Under the pieces are notes generated by a model. It saw only the letters and a program-made list of their open reading frames with translations, was not told where the DNA came from and ran no database searches. Of a stretch of DNA of 46,150 nucleotides, positions 35,421 to 46,150 are shown in pieces; within the stretch, counting starts at the first letter, position 1, and the number at the start of each line of letters is the position of its first letter. The position numbers and the translations under genes were made by a program. Source of the DNA: Vitrella brassicaformis. Lineage: Eukaryota > Sar > Vitrellaceae. Location: the NCBI GenBank assembly GCA_001179505.1, contig CDMY01000220.1:1-46150 (forward strand), given 5' to 3'.

Positions 35421-36480
35421 GCCCCCTCTTTTACGAGCGACCCCCTCTTTTACGAGCCACCTGTTTGTTTGCGTCTGTCATCGGCTCGTCTCTTNNNNNN
35501 NNNNNNNNNNNNNNNNNNNNNNNNNNNNNNNNNNNNNNNNNNNNNNNNNNNNNNNNNNNNNNNNNNNNNNNNNNNNNNNNNNNNNNNNNNNNNNNNNNNN
35601 NNNNNNNNNNNNNNNNNNNNNNNNNNNNNNNNNNNNNNNNNNNNNNNNNNNNNNNNNNNNNNNNNNNNNNNNNNNNNNNNNNNNNNNNNNNNNNNNNNNN
35701 NNNNNNNNNNNNNNNNNNNNNNNNNNNNNNNNNNNNNNNNNNNNNNNNNNNNNNNNNNNNNNNNNNNNNNNNNNNNNNNNNNNNNNNNNNNNNNCCCGCC
35801 GTTCTTCTCCTGCTTGTTTTGACCCCTTTCCACTCTGCCCACCCAGCACAACAGTCACCCTTGCCAGCATCCGATGACCCCCTCTTTTATGAGTAGCCTG
35901 TTGCTCTGAGTGGTTTGTCTGTCCATCTGTGTCCGCCTCCTGCTGCACTTCTTGGCCCCTATGTCGTGCTCCGCTCTTCTCCTGCCACACAGAAAAGAAC
36001 TTTTGAGTTCGGCACCCCGCACATGTGTATGCAGTAGTGTTGCCTGTTGCTGGGGCTTGCTCGCGGCTGAAGCATCTTCCTGTGGGATAAACAACAGTGC
36101 AAGAAGCGTTGCAAGAAGTGTGCGCGAGCAAACTACATGGCCGGCTCTCTTATAAGTCACCTGCTCGTAAGCCGCCTGTCTGTCTTTGTCCGCCTCCCAC
36201 TGCTGTTCTTCACGGCCGCTTTGTTGTGGTTCCTTCTCAACCTGCCAAGCAGAGAAAGGCCAAGTTCGGCATCCGCCCGCACATGTGCATGGAATGGTCT
36301 TGCCTGCTGCTGGGTCTTGCTCTCGGCTGAAGCATCTTCCTGAATGAGAAACGAATCGTGAAAGCTCATAGCTTTCTCACGGTGATGCTCGCCGTTTGTC
36401 ATGGCCAGAATAGATGGGAACACCCTTTGGCCTTGCTTTTCAGGGCTCTTCAGCTGGTTGTCCTTAAATGAATGGCCACA
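35421..36480. repeat. Tandem diverged duplications flanking the gap
   Basis: The block CCCCTCTTTTAYGAG recurs at about 35423, 35439 and 35879. A longer unit, 35870-36090, recurs as 36140-36350 (shared: GTCCGCCTCC, GCACATGTG, GTCTTGCT/GGCTTGCT, CGGCTGAAGCATCTTCCTG). A third block, 36380-36470, copies the exon end at 34920-35025 (CAGGGCTCTTCAGCTGGTTGTCC). On the minus strand the copies retain similar protein-like frames (KDNQLKSPEKQG versus KDNQLKSPEKHG), so they are duplicated 3' exons of one gene family. Confidence 0.7.
35495..35794. other. Assembly gap, 300 N
   Basis: Exactly 300 undetermined bases inside the tandem repeat cluster. The repeats are the likely cause of the gap, and the round size suggests an estimated or default length. 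Confidence 0.99.
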
Positions 36481-36548
36481 CAACAGCACTGGATGCACCG
36501 TGAATCCCTCCTCCTCCAGCATCGACCGAAAGGCAGTCCACCGTCGCT

Positions 36549-38105
36549 TCACCATCTCTTTGGTGAATCGTTGACTGTTGCAAAGGATGCGAGGACGGTT
36601 GGATGACGATGACAATCCACCGGAGCCGCCATGTACACTGATGCAGACAATAGGATGCAGAGCACGGGAACATGAGACACACACACCCTCCTGCTTTGGC
36701 CTTCATGCTGACACGATCTACTCTTGCACGCCAAACGCATTCGCTTACTGTCGTTGGAGATGTCCTTGATGGAGATGGAGTCGCCGCTCGCTGAACACAA
36801 ACATGCGAACAGAACTGATGCAAATAAAAGAGCACAGCGTGGCGAGAGGTTTGATTACTGAGTTCTATGAAGATGTCGCTGAACTTGACGAACAAGGCCC
36901 AGCTATCGAACAAACACCAACTGCAGTGAGCTAAAAAACTGTGTTGCCATGACCGCCTTGTGTGTCTTTACCTGGCATTGCAGTCTTTCATGCAGTGGAA
37001 GTAGCGCTGCGGTCATGCCTTGCATTGTCACCTAACACACACACACAAGTCCATTGCAACACACATCAGCCATTCAGATCGACCAGCCATCCATCCATCC
37101 ATCCGTTCACCTGAGGTGTTTGATCCGCATCGGGCGATCGTGGCTCCAACACGGACAAGGGAAGGGGAGGGAGGGAAGGAAGAAGGGAAGGAAGGAAGAC
37201 ATAGAGGTGGATCGGATAGCAGATTGGGTGCAGTGGATCGATGGTGGACCGTCCGCATACTGTGTTGCAGCGAACGACGGAGGGCGGAGAGTTCGAATTG
37301 GCCGATGTGGCCGCTGAAGGAGCGGCCCACTATCATGTTGCGTGGCTCCTCAGCCGTGGTGGCCACGGCGTAAGTGACGCCGCCTGAAAGAGGCAATGAT
37401 ACACACACACTACATATGCGCGAGACACGGCTTCCACTGACCGGTGGCGGCTGGGTTTGGTTTTGCTTTCTTGCCGGTCGGCTGGGCGACGCTGAGGTCG
37501 TATGGCATGACAATGTTGACCTCGTCATCGGCCATCTTGGCCGGGTCAGTTACAACCTGCAGTAATACATCCAACATTGGGAGACGCCTGTTGGGCTGGT
37601 TGGTTCTCACCTGCTCTCCCGGTATCTGTTTGAAAACACACACATGGACCAGCTCGATATCGTGTCGGTGGTGCTGCCTGAGCGGATGCAGCAGGGGCAT
37701 GGGTGATGTTGGCCATATCGGCGGCGCTGTGAGGAGCCGGCTCGGGGGCTGCATCTGACACCACATGAGGGGCCCCGACATGCGCTCGTGGGGCAGCCCG
37801 CCTTCGTCCAGCGGACAAACTGGTTGAAGGCATCTTCCAGCTGGTCGAACACCGCGGGGTTAACTCCCTGGTGCGCTGTTTCATCTGTCTCAGATCGGGG
37901 TCATCCTGTCCGCGCGCAAATTTGAACGCCGATCGTGGCAGCCTGTTTGGGGGAGCCTGTACGGAGTTCAATTCGTGTATGAGCGACTTCGGACACATAT
38001 GATGCCTTGACGTGTGCTGACATGTCCGGCTCCGTCCGTTGGGATGACGTGCACAAACATGCAGAGGTCACACAGAGGTGATCGAATGCGTGCATCTCTC
38101 TCCAT
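36549..38105 (-). CDS. Multi-exon gene of unknown function
   Basis: ATG at 38105 (MERDARIRSPLCDLCMFVHV). Eight or nine exons join in consistent phase: ...HVSTRQGIIYETAHQGVNPA, VFDQLEDAFNQFVRWTKAG, HDIELVHVCVFKQIPGEQ, DPAKMADDEVNIVMPYDLSV, GGVTYAVATTAEEPRNMIVG, SFSGHIGQFELSALRRS, RYFHCMKDCNASWALFVKF, SGDSISIKDISND, then TGA near 36549. One intron (about 37738-37790) is only about 53 nt. The VTY...IVGRSFSGHIGQFEL pattern is beta-rich and faintly lectin-like, but I cannot assign a family. The C-terminus is uncertain: another frame continues as QRFTKEMVKRRWTAFRSMLE into the repeat cluster. Confidence 0.5.
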
Positions 38106-39722
38106 CGGTAGCAACAGAGACAGCGATACGTCTGCGTGGCAGGCAAACGCACCCAGCCAGCGGCCTGCCCACGACACCACAGAGCTTACAGAGCTTGCTA
38201 CCTTCCTTGCTTGCTGCCTTGGCACATGCGTACACACATGCAAACACACACATGCAACCCAACCACGCTCCCTACGAGCGTGGTGTGCCGCACCTACCAT
38301 GCAGCAATGCAAGCTGGCTGGCTCATCGATATGCGAGCTGCTTGTTCAGCTCGTCAGCCCACGGACACCATGGACACTCACATGCAGCAAGCGACACCAC
38401 ACCATACCCCCTGATAAAGGCACTGCACCCACACATGGACATTGACACACACATGCATAGCTACATAAACCAATCACACGACACGTACACACGTACACAC
38501 ATAGAAGCGACAAGTCATTACGGCAAAAAGCGCGCCAGGTAGGAGAGGCAAATCTGTCAGCCACTCTCTCATCCGTCGTCTGCGCGTGCGTGGAGGTGAC
38601 TATAGGCCGATAGGCCTCCCCGCCCCATGCACCACGCACACACCCATGAAGACTGGAGAGCGTGTAACGATACGACACACACGCTCAGTCAACCATAAAC
38701 CACCCCGCCCCCCTCCCTCCCTCCCTCTCAGCAAAAAAACTGACATGCAAGTGTGGATGACCCACACATGCACCAGTCCCCCCCTCCCTGTATGCGTGTC
38801 GCATTCATTAGGTGCCCATGTATGTGTACCCACGTTACGTAGGCATGTAGATATCTACACTTGTTTCCGCCCTCACGTACGCAGCTGTGTATGTGCGTGT
38901 GTGTGTGTATAAAAGCAACCCTGGTCAAAAAGTGAGCCAGTGGGTGTGCATGAATGACATTGTATGGCGACAGTAGTGAGTGGTTGAGCCGCGTGCTAGA
39001 CCCAATACCGTATCCATCCATGGGTGAGTGTGTATATGCACCAGCGCACGCGGTGCCATATGATCTGTCCACCCCGTCCCGTCCCCGTGACAATATCAAC
39101 ACAAATCCGCCACACCGTCCCCCCCTCCCCGCCATCCGCCGGTGTGTATGTCTGTATGTATGTATGCATTAACAATGGGCACACACCACCCGCATCACAT
39201 CACCGCCCACGTGTACGTAAAACTGTGACTGAAAAGACCGACAACAGCCCACACGCCAAACAGGCCGAGGAGCAACAAACCCGTTCGTTCCATGTTTGTG
39301 AGCATAAGGAGCGAGCAAGCCAGTGTGTGCTGTGCGACAAAAAAATGAGCAAGTCGGCCTGTCCATCGGTCGATGGCAGCCTCCCAACCAGCCAGCGAGT
39401 TCCTCACGCGCATGCAGGTGGGGAAAAATCCAGTGAGAGAGACAGAAAGGGGCAGGTCATGTCAACCCAACAGACAGCCAGACACGCGGAGAGGGTGCGA
39501 GAGGGAAGGGCGCAGAGAGGCAGCCAGCCGGCCTCTCAGCGACCACAAATACCACGAACGAAAAAGACGTGCAGACGCCCATGGTGGGTAGGTAGGCACG
39601 GGCAGCATACAACACCCTCACACACCACTGGGGGGCGGGGACGGGGCGACGGGTGGATCATGGGGTGGGTCATCAAGAAACAAACCGGTACTCGTACGTA
39701 CGTAACCACACAGATACTCGCG
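38106..39722. other. Intergenic region
   Basis: 1.6 kb between the starts of the unknown minus-strand gene and the 3' end of the membrane-protein gene. It is rich in short CACA, ACGT and GTATGTAT motifs. The open frames here are low complexity and lack exon borders. Confidence 0.5.
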
Positions 39723-41340
39723 TCACACCTTCTGCACTGGCTGCACTGGCGCCGCGACGGTCGCCGCCTCGTCATGATGGCAGTACCCATTCTCAACCTG
39801 CACAGACAGAGCACCAAAGTGCAACCAACATTCTCAGTTGCAGGCAGCCCCATGCATTGCCTGCCACTTCCTCCCCTGTTTTTGCGACTGACTGACCTCA
39901 TGCAAGCATGTGTGCGGCCTGCCGACGACGATGGCGTTGCCCGAGGGTGATGTGGGGAACCCGGTCGCCCTGCCCTTGCGCTTCAGACAGATGTACACGA
40001 TGGCGAAGGAGAAGGTGAGGATGAGGACGGACGCGAGAATGCCGACGGCGACGCGGTATCCGGTCAGCTCGCTGCTGATGGCTGGGGGAAGGCCCGACGT
40101 CGACTGCTGGTGGGAGTGCTGGTCGAAGGATGCCTCCTCTGAGAGGGGGCTGACTGCGAAACGACTCTCTGTTGGACGACGGCAACACACACACAGGGAG
40201 AGAAAGAGGTGGCAGACGGTGTGCGTGGATGTGGCCGTCTGTGTGTGTGTGTGTGTGTGTGTGTACCTTGTGATCGGTCGAATATCTGTCCGTCGCTTTG
40301 CTGGTTGGGGTGGCGAAGTTGGTCGTCCCACCTGACACACCGATTGACAAACGGCACACACGAAGAAACATACGGGGGGGAGCGAGGCAAGATGTGACAT
40401 CGCGCGCCCCAACCTACCCGGTGCAGACGACTCTGTTGATCTCCACCGTTTCATTGACGCACTTGGAATTCCACTCACCTGACACACACACACCCATACA
40501 CACGACCCGTTTGGTCACTCAGTCGCACCGGGTGCTGTCTGTCTGTCTGTGGTGCGTGTGCCCATGTACATTTCTTGATCGCTTCGTGTCTCATAAGGTG
40601 CTCGTTGTTCGGATCGAACTGCATCTCACAGCGAGACACCGGCCGACCTGCACACACATACCGGGCGCTGCACACTCGCCCCCGCCCCCGCCCCCTTTCG
40701 CAATCACTCACCGGAGAGGCACACGTAGTAGCAGCTGCCCCTGACGAATGAATCCTCGACCTCACAGTGGCTGAAGAGGTCCTGCTCCTCGCCCATGCCT
40801 TTCAGGTCGGTGCACTTGACAATATCGGTCCCGTTTTCGTTGAGCACCTCGCTGCACTGGAGGTCGATGTCCATCATGTAATGGAGAAAGTCGTGTGGAC
40901 TGGGTCGGCTGTCGATGCAGTGCCCGTAGTAGTCCATGTCCTGGTGCATGTCCGGATCACCCAAACACTCTAAACACACACACACCAACAGACAGGGCAG
41001 GCACACAATCACCACAAATGCAGCAACGCTCCCCATCCGGATTCTGTGTACGTGTTGCTTTTGTGCGCCGTCCCGCCCCGCCCTGCTCACGTTTGTCGAG
41101 GGGGTTGTCGCTTTCGAACTTGCCGTAGTCGCAGTAGAAGGTCTTGTTGACGAGGGTCTCCACTCCGCTGGCGTTCCTCTCCCCAAGCTCACGCAGCGGG
41201 GTCAGTTTGCGCCGCGACAAGGATCCCATGATTTTGTGCACCTCATTGCGCACCAGGCCAGCAGGCACAGATGAGCCACTGCTTTTGATTGTGCACCAGA
41301 CAGCCGAAAGGGACAAAAGCCACAGAGAGATGGGACGCAT
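39723..41340 (-). CDS. Type I single-pass membrane protein, cysteine-rich ectodomain
   Basis: ATG at 41340 begins a signal peptide (MRPISLWLLSLSAVWCTIKS). The ectodomain, over five exons, carries regularly placed cysteines (FYCDYGKF, QCLGDPDMHQDM, YGHCIDS, LQCSEVL, VKCTDL, SHCEVEDS, GSCYYVCLSG, SRCEMQF, KKCEWNSKC, VVCTG) and NxS/T sites (NKT, NGT, NET). A transmembrane helix (VAVGILASVLILTFSFAIVY) is followed by a basic stop-transfer (CLKRKGR) and a short cytosolic tail ending QPVQKV. Phase-1 introns dominate in the ectodomain, as in shuffled extracellular modules. The last exon stops at 39723. No named domain is recognised. A surface or endomembrane receptor-like protein is the inference. 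Confidence 0.7.
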
Positions 41341-41570
41341 TGTGTGTGAGGAATCGGTGACGGAGACTATGCGGTGATGGCGGAAGGTGTGCAGCGGTCT
41401 GCAGTCGCGGGATTAGAAGGAATGACGCGAAGTCTCTCGAAGGCGTTGAAGCGAAACGTTGCACGGGGGGAGGACCTTGCAGCCCCGGCTTGGCTCGCAT
41501 TCCCTTCGGTAACCACGATGAACCACGAGAGTGGGTAGCCCCGCTTCTGAAGCACAACAGGTCGAATGTG
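41341..41570. promoter_or_regulatory. Divergent promoter, membrane protein / lipase
   Basis: 230 bp between start codons. No exact YAAGCTCGC copy is present; the nearest is TTGGCTCGC at about 41485-41495. Confidence 0.4.
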
Positions 41571-44500
41571 ATGGAATCCAACACTGAGGAGGCCAGAAAC
41601 GATGTTGAGAGGGCCGTGCTGCCCGTCAGCGTCAGGGTGTCAGAAAGCAGCCCGCGGGACATCCACCTCCACGTCGAGGAGGTCGCCCAAAGCCCGTCAA
41701 GCACGCCCAACCAGCGCACCAGAAGATACCTAAGGGCACTTGGTCAGTCAGCAAACACACCCAAAGAGCCACTGGCGAGAGCAGAGCAGAGCAGACGAGA
41801 GATGAATGGATGGATGAGTGGAGGAATGGATGCTCCCTCGGTGGCCGGATGTTCATGTGATGTGTTGTGTTGTGTTGTGTGCCATTTGCTTTCTCTCTCA
41901 TGCATGACAATGCAGGCCAGTCGGCTGCTCAGTGCATCCGTATGCACCACCCCCTCAGAGGGGCCGGCAACGACCCAGCACACCAACAGCAACAACAGCA
42001 GCAACAGCAGCAGCAGAACCAACAACAACAGCAACAGCAGCAGCAGCAGCAGGCGTCCTCCTCAACCGCCCCACCCCATCAGGTGGCATCTTCGTCGCTG
42101 CACCCGCCGGTTCTGAACCAGCATGACAGCGGTTTCCATCAGCGTGTGCAGTACGGCTTCCAACGGGTCCTGTGGTACATCGACTGCTTCTGCTGCGTCT
42201 GCAGAGGGATCCCGCCACTCGCAGGTGGGAATGAATGGACTCAATGAATGAAGTGGGGGACTCATCACATCCGGCCATGGGGTTCTTTCTTTGTCCCTCT
42301 GCGGGCGTGGCGTGGCGTGTGTGCTGCAGAGACTGACGAGGCGACTGTGCTGCGGATCATCGCCATGCTCGTGATAGAGTTCTCGCGAGGTGAGAAAGCA
42401 GATTCACTGGGGTGTGCGGGTGTGGTTGGAATCTCATCTCATGTGTGTCGTGTTGTGTTGATGGAATTGATGTGTGCTGTGCAGGTGCTGAGGGCGTGAC
42501 GCTGGCCGATGTGATGCTGGGCATCTCCATCCTGAGGGCCAGACAGAAGGTGAGGTGCCCACACACATCACACATATCACCCACACACACATGCAGTGCA
42601 TCTGATGTGTGTGGGTGCTTTTGTTTCTCAGCAACAGCAGCTGCTGTCCCTGCAGTCGCCCCCCGGCCAGTCGCCCATACCGTCACGGCACATGTACCGG
42701 CGGCTTCGCAATCGCCTCCGCGTGCGGCACCACAGACGGCCACAACAGCAACGCACAAGTGCTGCTGCGTAAGCACCACACCGAACCGCACCACCCACTT
42801 CACCCACACATCGACCATCGCCCCCATCGACCTCTACTCTCTCTGCATTGCATTCGTTCAGCGCTCCTGTGCCGACCCGTCCCCCGAACTACTCGTTCCG
42901 TCCCAAGAGGGCCCAGCGGTCGCCGCTCTCCCCTCCAACCATCCAGTCGCCCTTTGACACCACATACGGCGGCAGGGCCGTCACGGCACCCGCAGTGGCT
43001 GCTGGCGGTGGCGGTGGTGGTGGTGGTGGTGGTCAGAATGAGCCTATTGAGAGGCGTGGTGGTGGCCGTGTGTGGGGTGTGGGTGAGTTGAAGGTCACGC
43101 GGGTGCCTGTGGAGGACTTGTCGTTCGCTGTAGCATATTTTGCACACTTCATGGTGAGTGAGTGAGTGAGCTGGTGGGGGGGATGGGATGTTGGCCGGTC
43201 GGTCGGTACGTATGTGTGTGTATGTGTGTGTGTGTATGTGTGTGTGTGTGTGTGTGCAGATGGCGTCGTACGGGTGGCGTCTGTATCAGCTGCTGTATCC
43301 CTTCACGGGATGCATTCAGGTATGTAACGTAGCCCTTTCACACAGACCCTCCCCCTACCCCACACACACATGCGCCCCATTCGTGTGTGTGTGTGCAGAC
43401 GTGGTGGTGGTGGTCGGTGCGGTGCATGTCCCGGCGGTCCACATACGAGGCTGCCTTCCTCAAAGTCGCCGGTGGGTGTGCTGTGCTGTGCTGTGCTGGT
43501 GCCACCACCGGGACGGGGATGTGATGTGCACACATGTTGAGTTAGCTGTGTGGTTCTATGTGTGTGTGTGTGTAGGTATCCCCGCGGAGGACCTGATAGT
43601 GTCGTGTGTGGCGTCACAGCCCTTCAAACCGTCACACTTCCTCTGCATCGACAGGTCAGGTGAACACACTGACTGCAATGACCACACCGACACCCACATC
43701 ACCTATGCCTGTGTCTGTTTGAGTGGGTGACATACAGGCGTTCCCAGTCGGTGGTGTTGGTGGTGAGGGGGTCGCTGGAGACGACAGACATCATCACCGA
43801 CGCCGTCTGCACCAACGCACCCTTCCAGGTACGGTGGCCACGCGCTCACACACACACACACACAGGCACAGGCCTTGTATCGCAGCTACTGTGTTGTGTG
43901 TGTCAGAACGGCTATGCCCACGCCGGCATCCTTGCCGGCGCAGAGTGGGTGCTGGCAAAGGTACCCAGACACACACGTTGATCAGATCGGATCAACATGT
44001 GAATGTGATCTGATCTGATCTGCCATGGGTGGGTCAGACTGAGCGTCACATCGACCGCTGTTTTAACCTTCACCCGCACTATCGGCTCATCGTCGTCGGC
44101 CACTCGCTCGGCGCCGGCGTGGCCACGCTGCTCGGATGCCTTCTGGAGGTGCGCTCCGCTCTCTGTGCTGTCTTTGTGTGTGTGTGTTTTGATGGTGGGA
44201 ACAGACAGTGGATGCGTGTGTGTTCAGCCGCGGTACCCCGGTTTACACGTCTTCGCCTACGCGCCGCCCCACTTGGTCGATGTGGAGACCGCACAGTCAC
44301 TTGTGCCAATGGTGAGCATGGCATGTTGATCTGTTGGCTAGGCTAGACTGGGCATCCTCTGTGTCTGCGTGTGTGGGTGTAGGTGACGACAGTAGCCTTC
44401 GGTAAAGATTTGGTGTGCCACATGTCGCTGCGGTCGATGCTCAAGCTGAGGAACGCCATCGTGCGGGCCGCCGTGGGCAGGGAACAGGCCCAGACACCCA

Positions 44501-46109
44501 CAGGCACACAGCAGGTATGCCCCCCCACCCCCTGCCCCCATGCACACACAAGTATGTTTCTATGTGTCTGTCTGTGTCTGTCTGTGTGCCGGAACGCAGG
44601 TCTCTCTTGTATCGTCTATCGAGCCAAAGGCATCAGCATCAGCATCAGCATCAGCATCAGCAGCAGCAGCACCAGCCACCAACGGCAGCAGTGCCGCCCA
44701 GCCACCGGCACAACCAACACAGCCTCACTCCCAGCCACCAGGGCCCGTCACGGCGGCATCGGGCAAGCGAGCCAACAGACTCTGGCTGCTCCTTAAGTGA
44801 GTGAATCAGCCACGCACATACCCATCCATCCATCCATCCACCCTTGTTTGTGGTCCCCACCCTTGTGTGTGTGTGTGGTGTGGTCTGTCAGGGTGCCGTT
44901 CATATCTCACCAGACGTTGCTGCTGGAGGCGGAGAAGGCCGGTCTCAACGTGGAGGCCTCACACAGTTTCTCGTCTCACGCACCGTCACTCGTGCCGCAC
45001 TACCCCGTCGGCAACGTCGGCAGCCCCCCTGTCTACTCCACGGTAGGCACTCACGCGCACACACATGTGTGCAGGATGGGATGGCCAGTCGCGTTATAAG
45101 GATGCATCCTCATGTGTGTGTGGGGATGGATGGATGGATGGCTGGATGGATGTCTTGCAGTCGTTCGATGCTGGCGAGCTGGCCACATCGCCTGTGGACA
45201 TCAGTGGCACCATCCCCCACTACGGCAGCGCTGCCCAGCGGCCGACACACCCACATCCACACCCACACGCAGCGCAGAGGCTCTCACCTGCAGGCAACAG
45301 CGCAGGTAGGAGGTGTGGTGTGGTGCGGTACACACAGAATCGTTAGTTATCCGTTTGCCCGTTGTGTTTGTTCAGGTGTGGTGAAGGTAGAGAGTATGAC
45401 GCCCATGACCACCACTGCCCACAGCCCCCTCCCGTTGATGCCCACGTCAGGGGCGCCGTCGTCGCAGCACCACCACCAGCCACTGCCGACCGTCACAGAG
45501 AGTGAGATGAGTGGCAGCGACAGCAGCATGCAGCTCGTCGCCAAGGCAGACACCAACACAGCCACAGCCACAGCTACAGCCACGGCGGGAGCAGCAGAAG
45601 CAGAAGCAGCAGCAGGCAGTGCAGTGGGCAGCACAACTGATGCCACTGCAGGTGCAGCTGGTGGTGCTGCTAGTGGTGCTGGCGGGGCTGGAGAGGCGAC
45701 AACCGGCAACAACCACGCCACCACCAGCACAGGTATGTTGTCAAACCTCTGTCTGTTTCTGCCCACGCCGTATTGTCAGTATCTGTGTGTTGTGTGAGTG
45801 CAGATGCCGGGGCGCCCCCCTCCCCCCGGCCTCTGCCCGAGTTGGCGCCTCTGGGCGGCGCTGGCGTCGAGGTCGAGACCACCCACCCCGCCATGGCCAT
45901 GGAGGGGGCTGTTTCTGCATCTGGGGGTGGCTTGCTGGGCGGTGAAGGTATGGGCGACTCGTTCCAGATGCTAGTAGAGGACCCCTCGACGCTGGCGGAG
46001 TCGTTGTTCCTCCCGGGGTGGATATTCCACATAGCTGAAGTGAGCAAGCTGAACCCTCACGTGTCGGCCGAGGTCACGGAAGACCTCCAGCCCACCTCAT
46101 GCATACTCG
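41571..46109 (+). CDS. Diacylglycerol-lipase-like class 3 lipase (3' end missing)
   Basis: ATG at 41571 (MESNTEEARNDVERAV), then a polyglutamine exon. From about 42140 the order follows metazoan DAGL: RVLWYIDCFCC, EGVTLADVMLGISILRARQ, AVAYFAHFMMASYGWRLYQL, PSHFLCIDR with SVVLVVRGSLETTDIITDAV, HAGILAGAEWVLAK, then the nucleophile elbow YRLIVVGHSLGAGVATLLG at about 44080-44140. After it come GLHVFAYAPPHL and TTVAFGKDLV, whose Asp matches the DAGL catalytic Asp. Such enzymes release 2-acylglycerol from diacylglycerol at membranes. The four N-terminal transmembrane helices of animal DAGL are not visible. Long low-complexity inserts (polyG at ~43010, SASASA at ~44635, TATATA/AEAEAAA at ~45560) occur. 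The gene runs past the window; the last visible exon ends at 46109 at a GT donor. Confidence 0.85.
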
Positions 46110-46116
46110 GTAACGA

Positions 46117-46117
<1 letters not shown>

Positions 46118-46147
<30 letters not shown>
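46118..46147. repeat. C homopolymer at window end
   Basis: Thirty consecutive C within what should be an intron of the lipase gene. It is most likely where assembly or sequencing failed, though a genuine homopolymer cannot be excluded. Confidence 0.85.
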
Positions 46148-46150
46148 ACC

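Noticed and set aside
45347-45766. Minus-strand frame with hydrophobic repeats
   Set aside because: Shadow of the alanine/threonine-rich low-complexity exon of the lipase gene.
46118-46147. Poly-C as a biological element
   Set aside because: Coincides with the window end inside an intron; assembly or sequencing failure is the simpler explanation.

Overview
This window is eukaryotic nuclear DNA. Genes are split into many short exons by small GT-AG introns (about 40-150 nt), there are no operons or Shine-Dalgarno sites, and protein-level continuity only appears after splicing. Introns are strongly TG-rich on the coding strand, often ending in (TG)n-CAG, so plus-strand genes show TGTGTG and minus-strand genes show CACACA on the given strand. 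The gene set (RAP-domain protein, AP2-domain factor, BTB/T1-TLDc protein, F-box proteins, Rieske-type oxygenase of the pheophorbide a oxygenase/TIC55 kind) points to a photosynthetic alveolate. A chromerid such as Vitrella is my best guess; that is an inference from style and content, not a database match.

Layout. 1-3200: repeat-rich, at best a weakly supported gene. 3205-4817 (+): F-box-like protein with an acidic tail. 6087-9323 (-): coiled-coil/F-box/leucine-rich-type protein. 9681-10148 (-): doubtful small gene. 10192-11138 (-): predicted secreted protein with only phase-1 introns. 12443-14151 (+): BTB/T1-TLDc protein behind a perfect 24-bp palindrome. 14600-15000: duplicated ~180-bp module. 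15220-15980 (-): relic of a Pif1/Helitron-type helicase. 16403-16976 (-): TFIIA gamma, divergent from 17263-19736 (+): RAP-domain protein. 20525-24169 (-): KRI1 ribosome-biogenesis factor with a zinc finger, divergent from 24566-26767 (+): Rieske oxygenase. 27986-28351 (-): small hydrophilic protein, divergent from 28864-31294 (+): AP2-domain protein. 33536-34558 (-): small gene with a possible flavin-binding split-barrel end. 34850-36480: partial gene, 300-N assembly gap and tandem paralogous fragments. 36549-38105 (-): gene of unknown function. 39723-41340 (-): type I membrane protein, divergent from 41571 to the end (+): diacylglycerol-lipase-like class 3 lipase, cut off at the window end in a C homopolymer.

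There is no single pathway here. The unifying features are compact divergent gene pairs sharing 230-1300 bp promoters, a recurring YAAGCTCGC motif in several of those promoters, and strand-asymmetric TG-rich introns. Exon boundaries were joined by eye using GT/AG sites and reading phase. Those of the named genes are mostly self-consistent; terminal exons and untranslated regions are uncertain.
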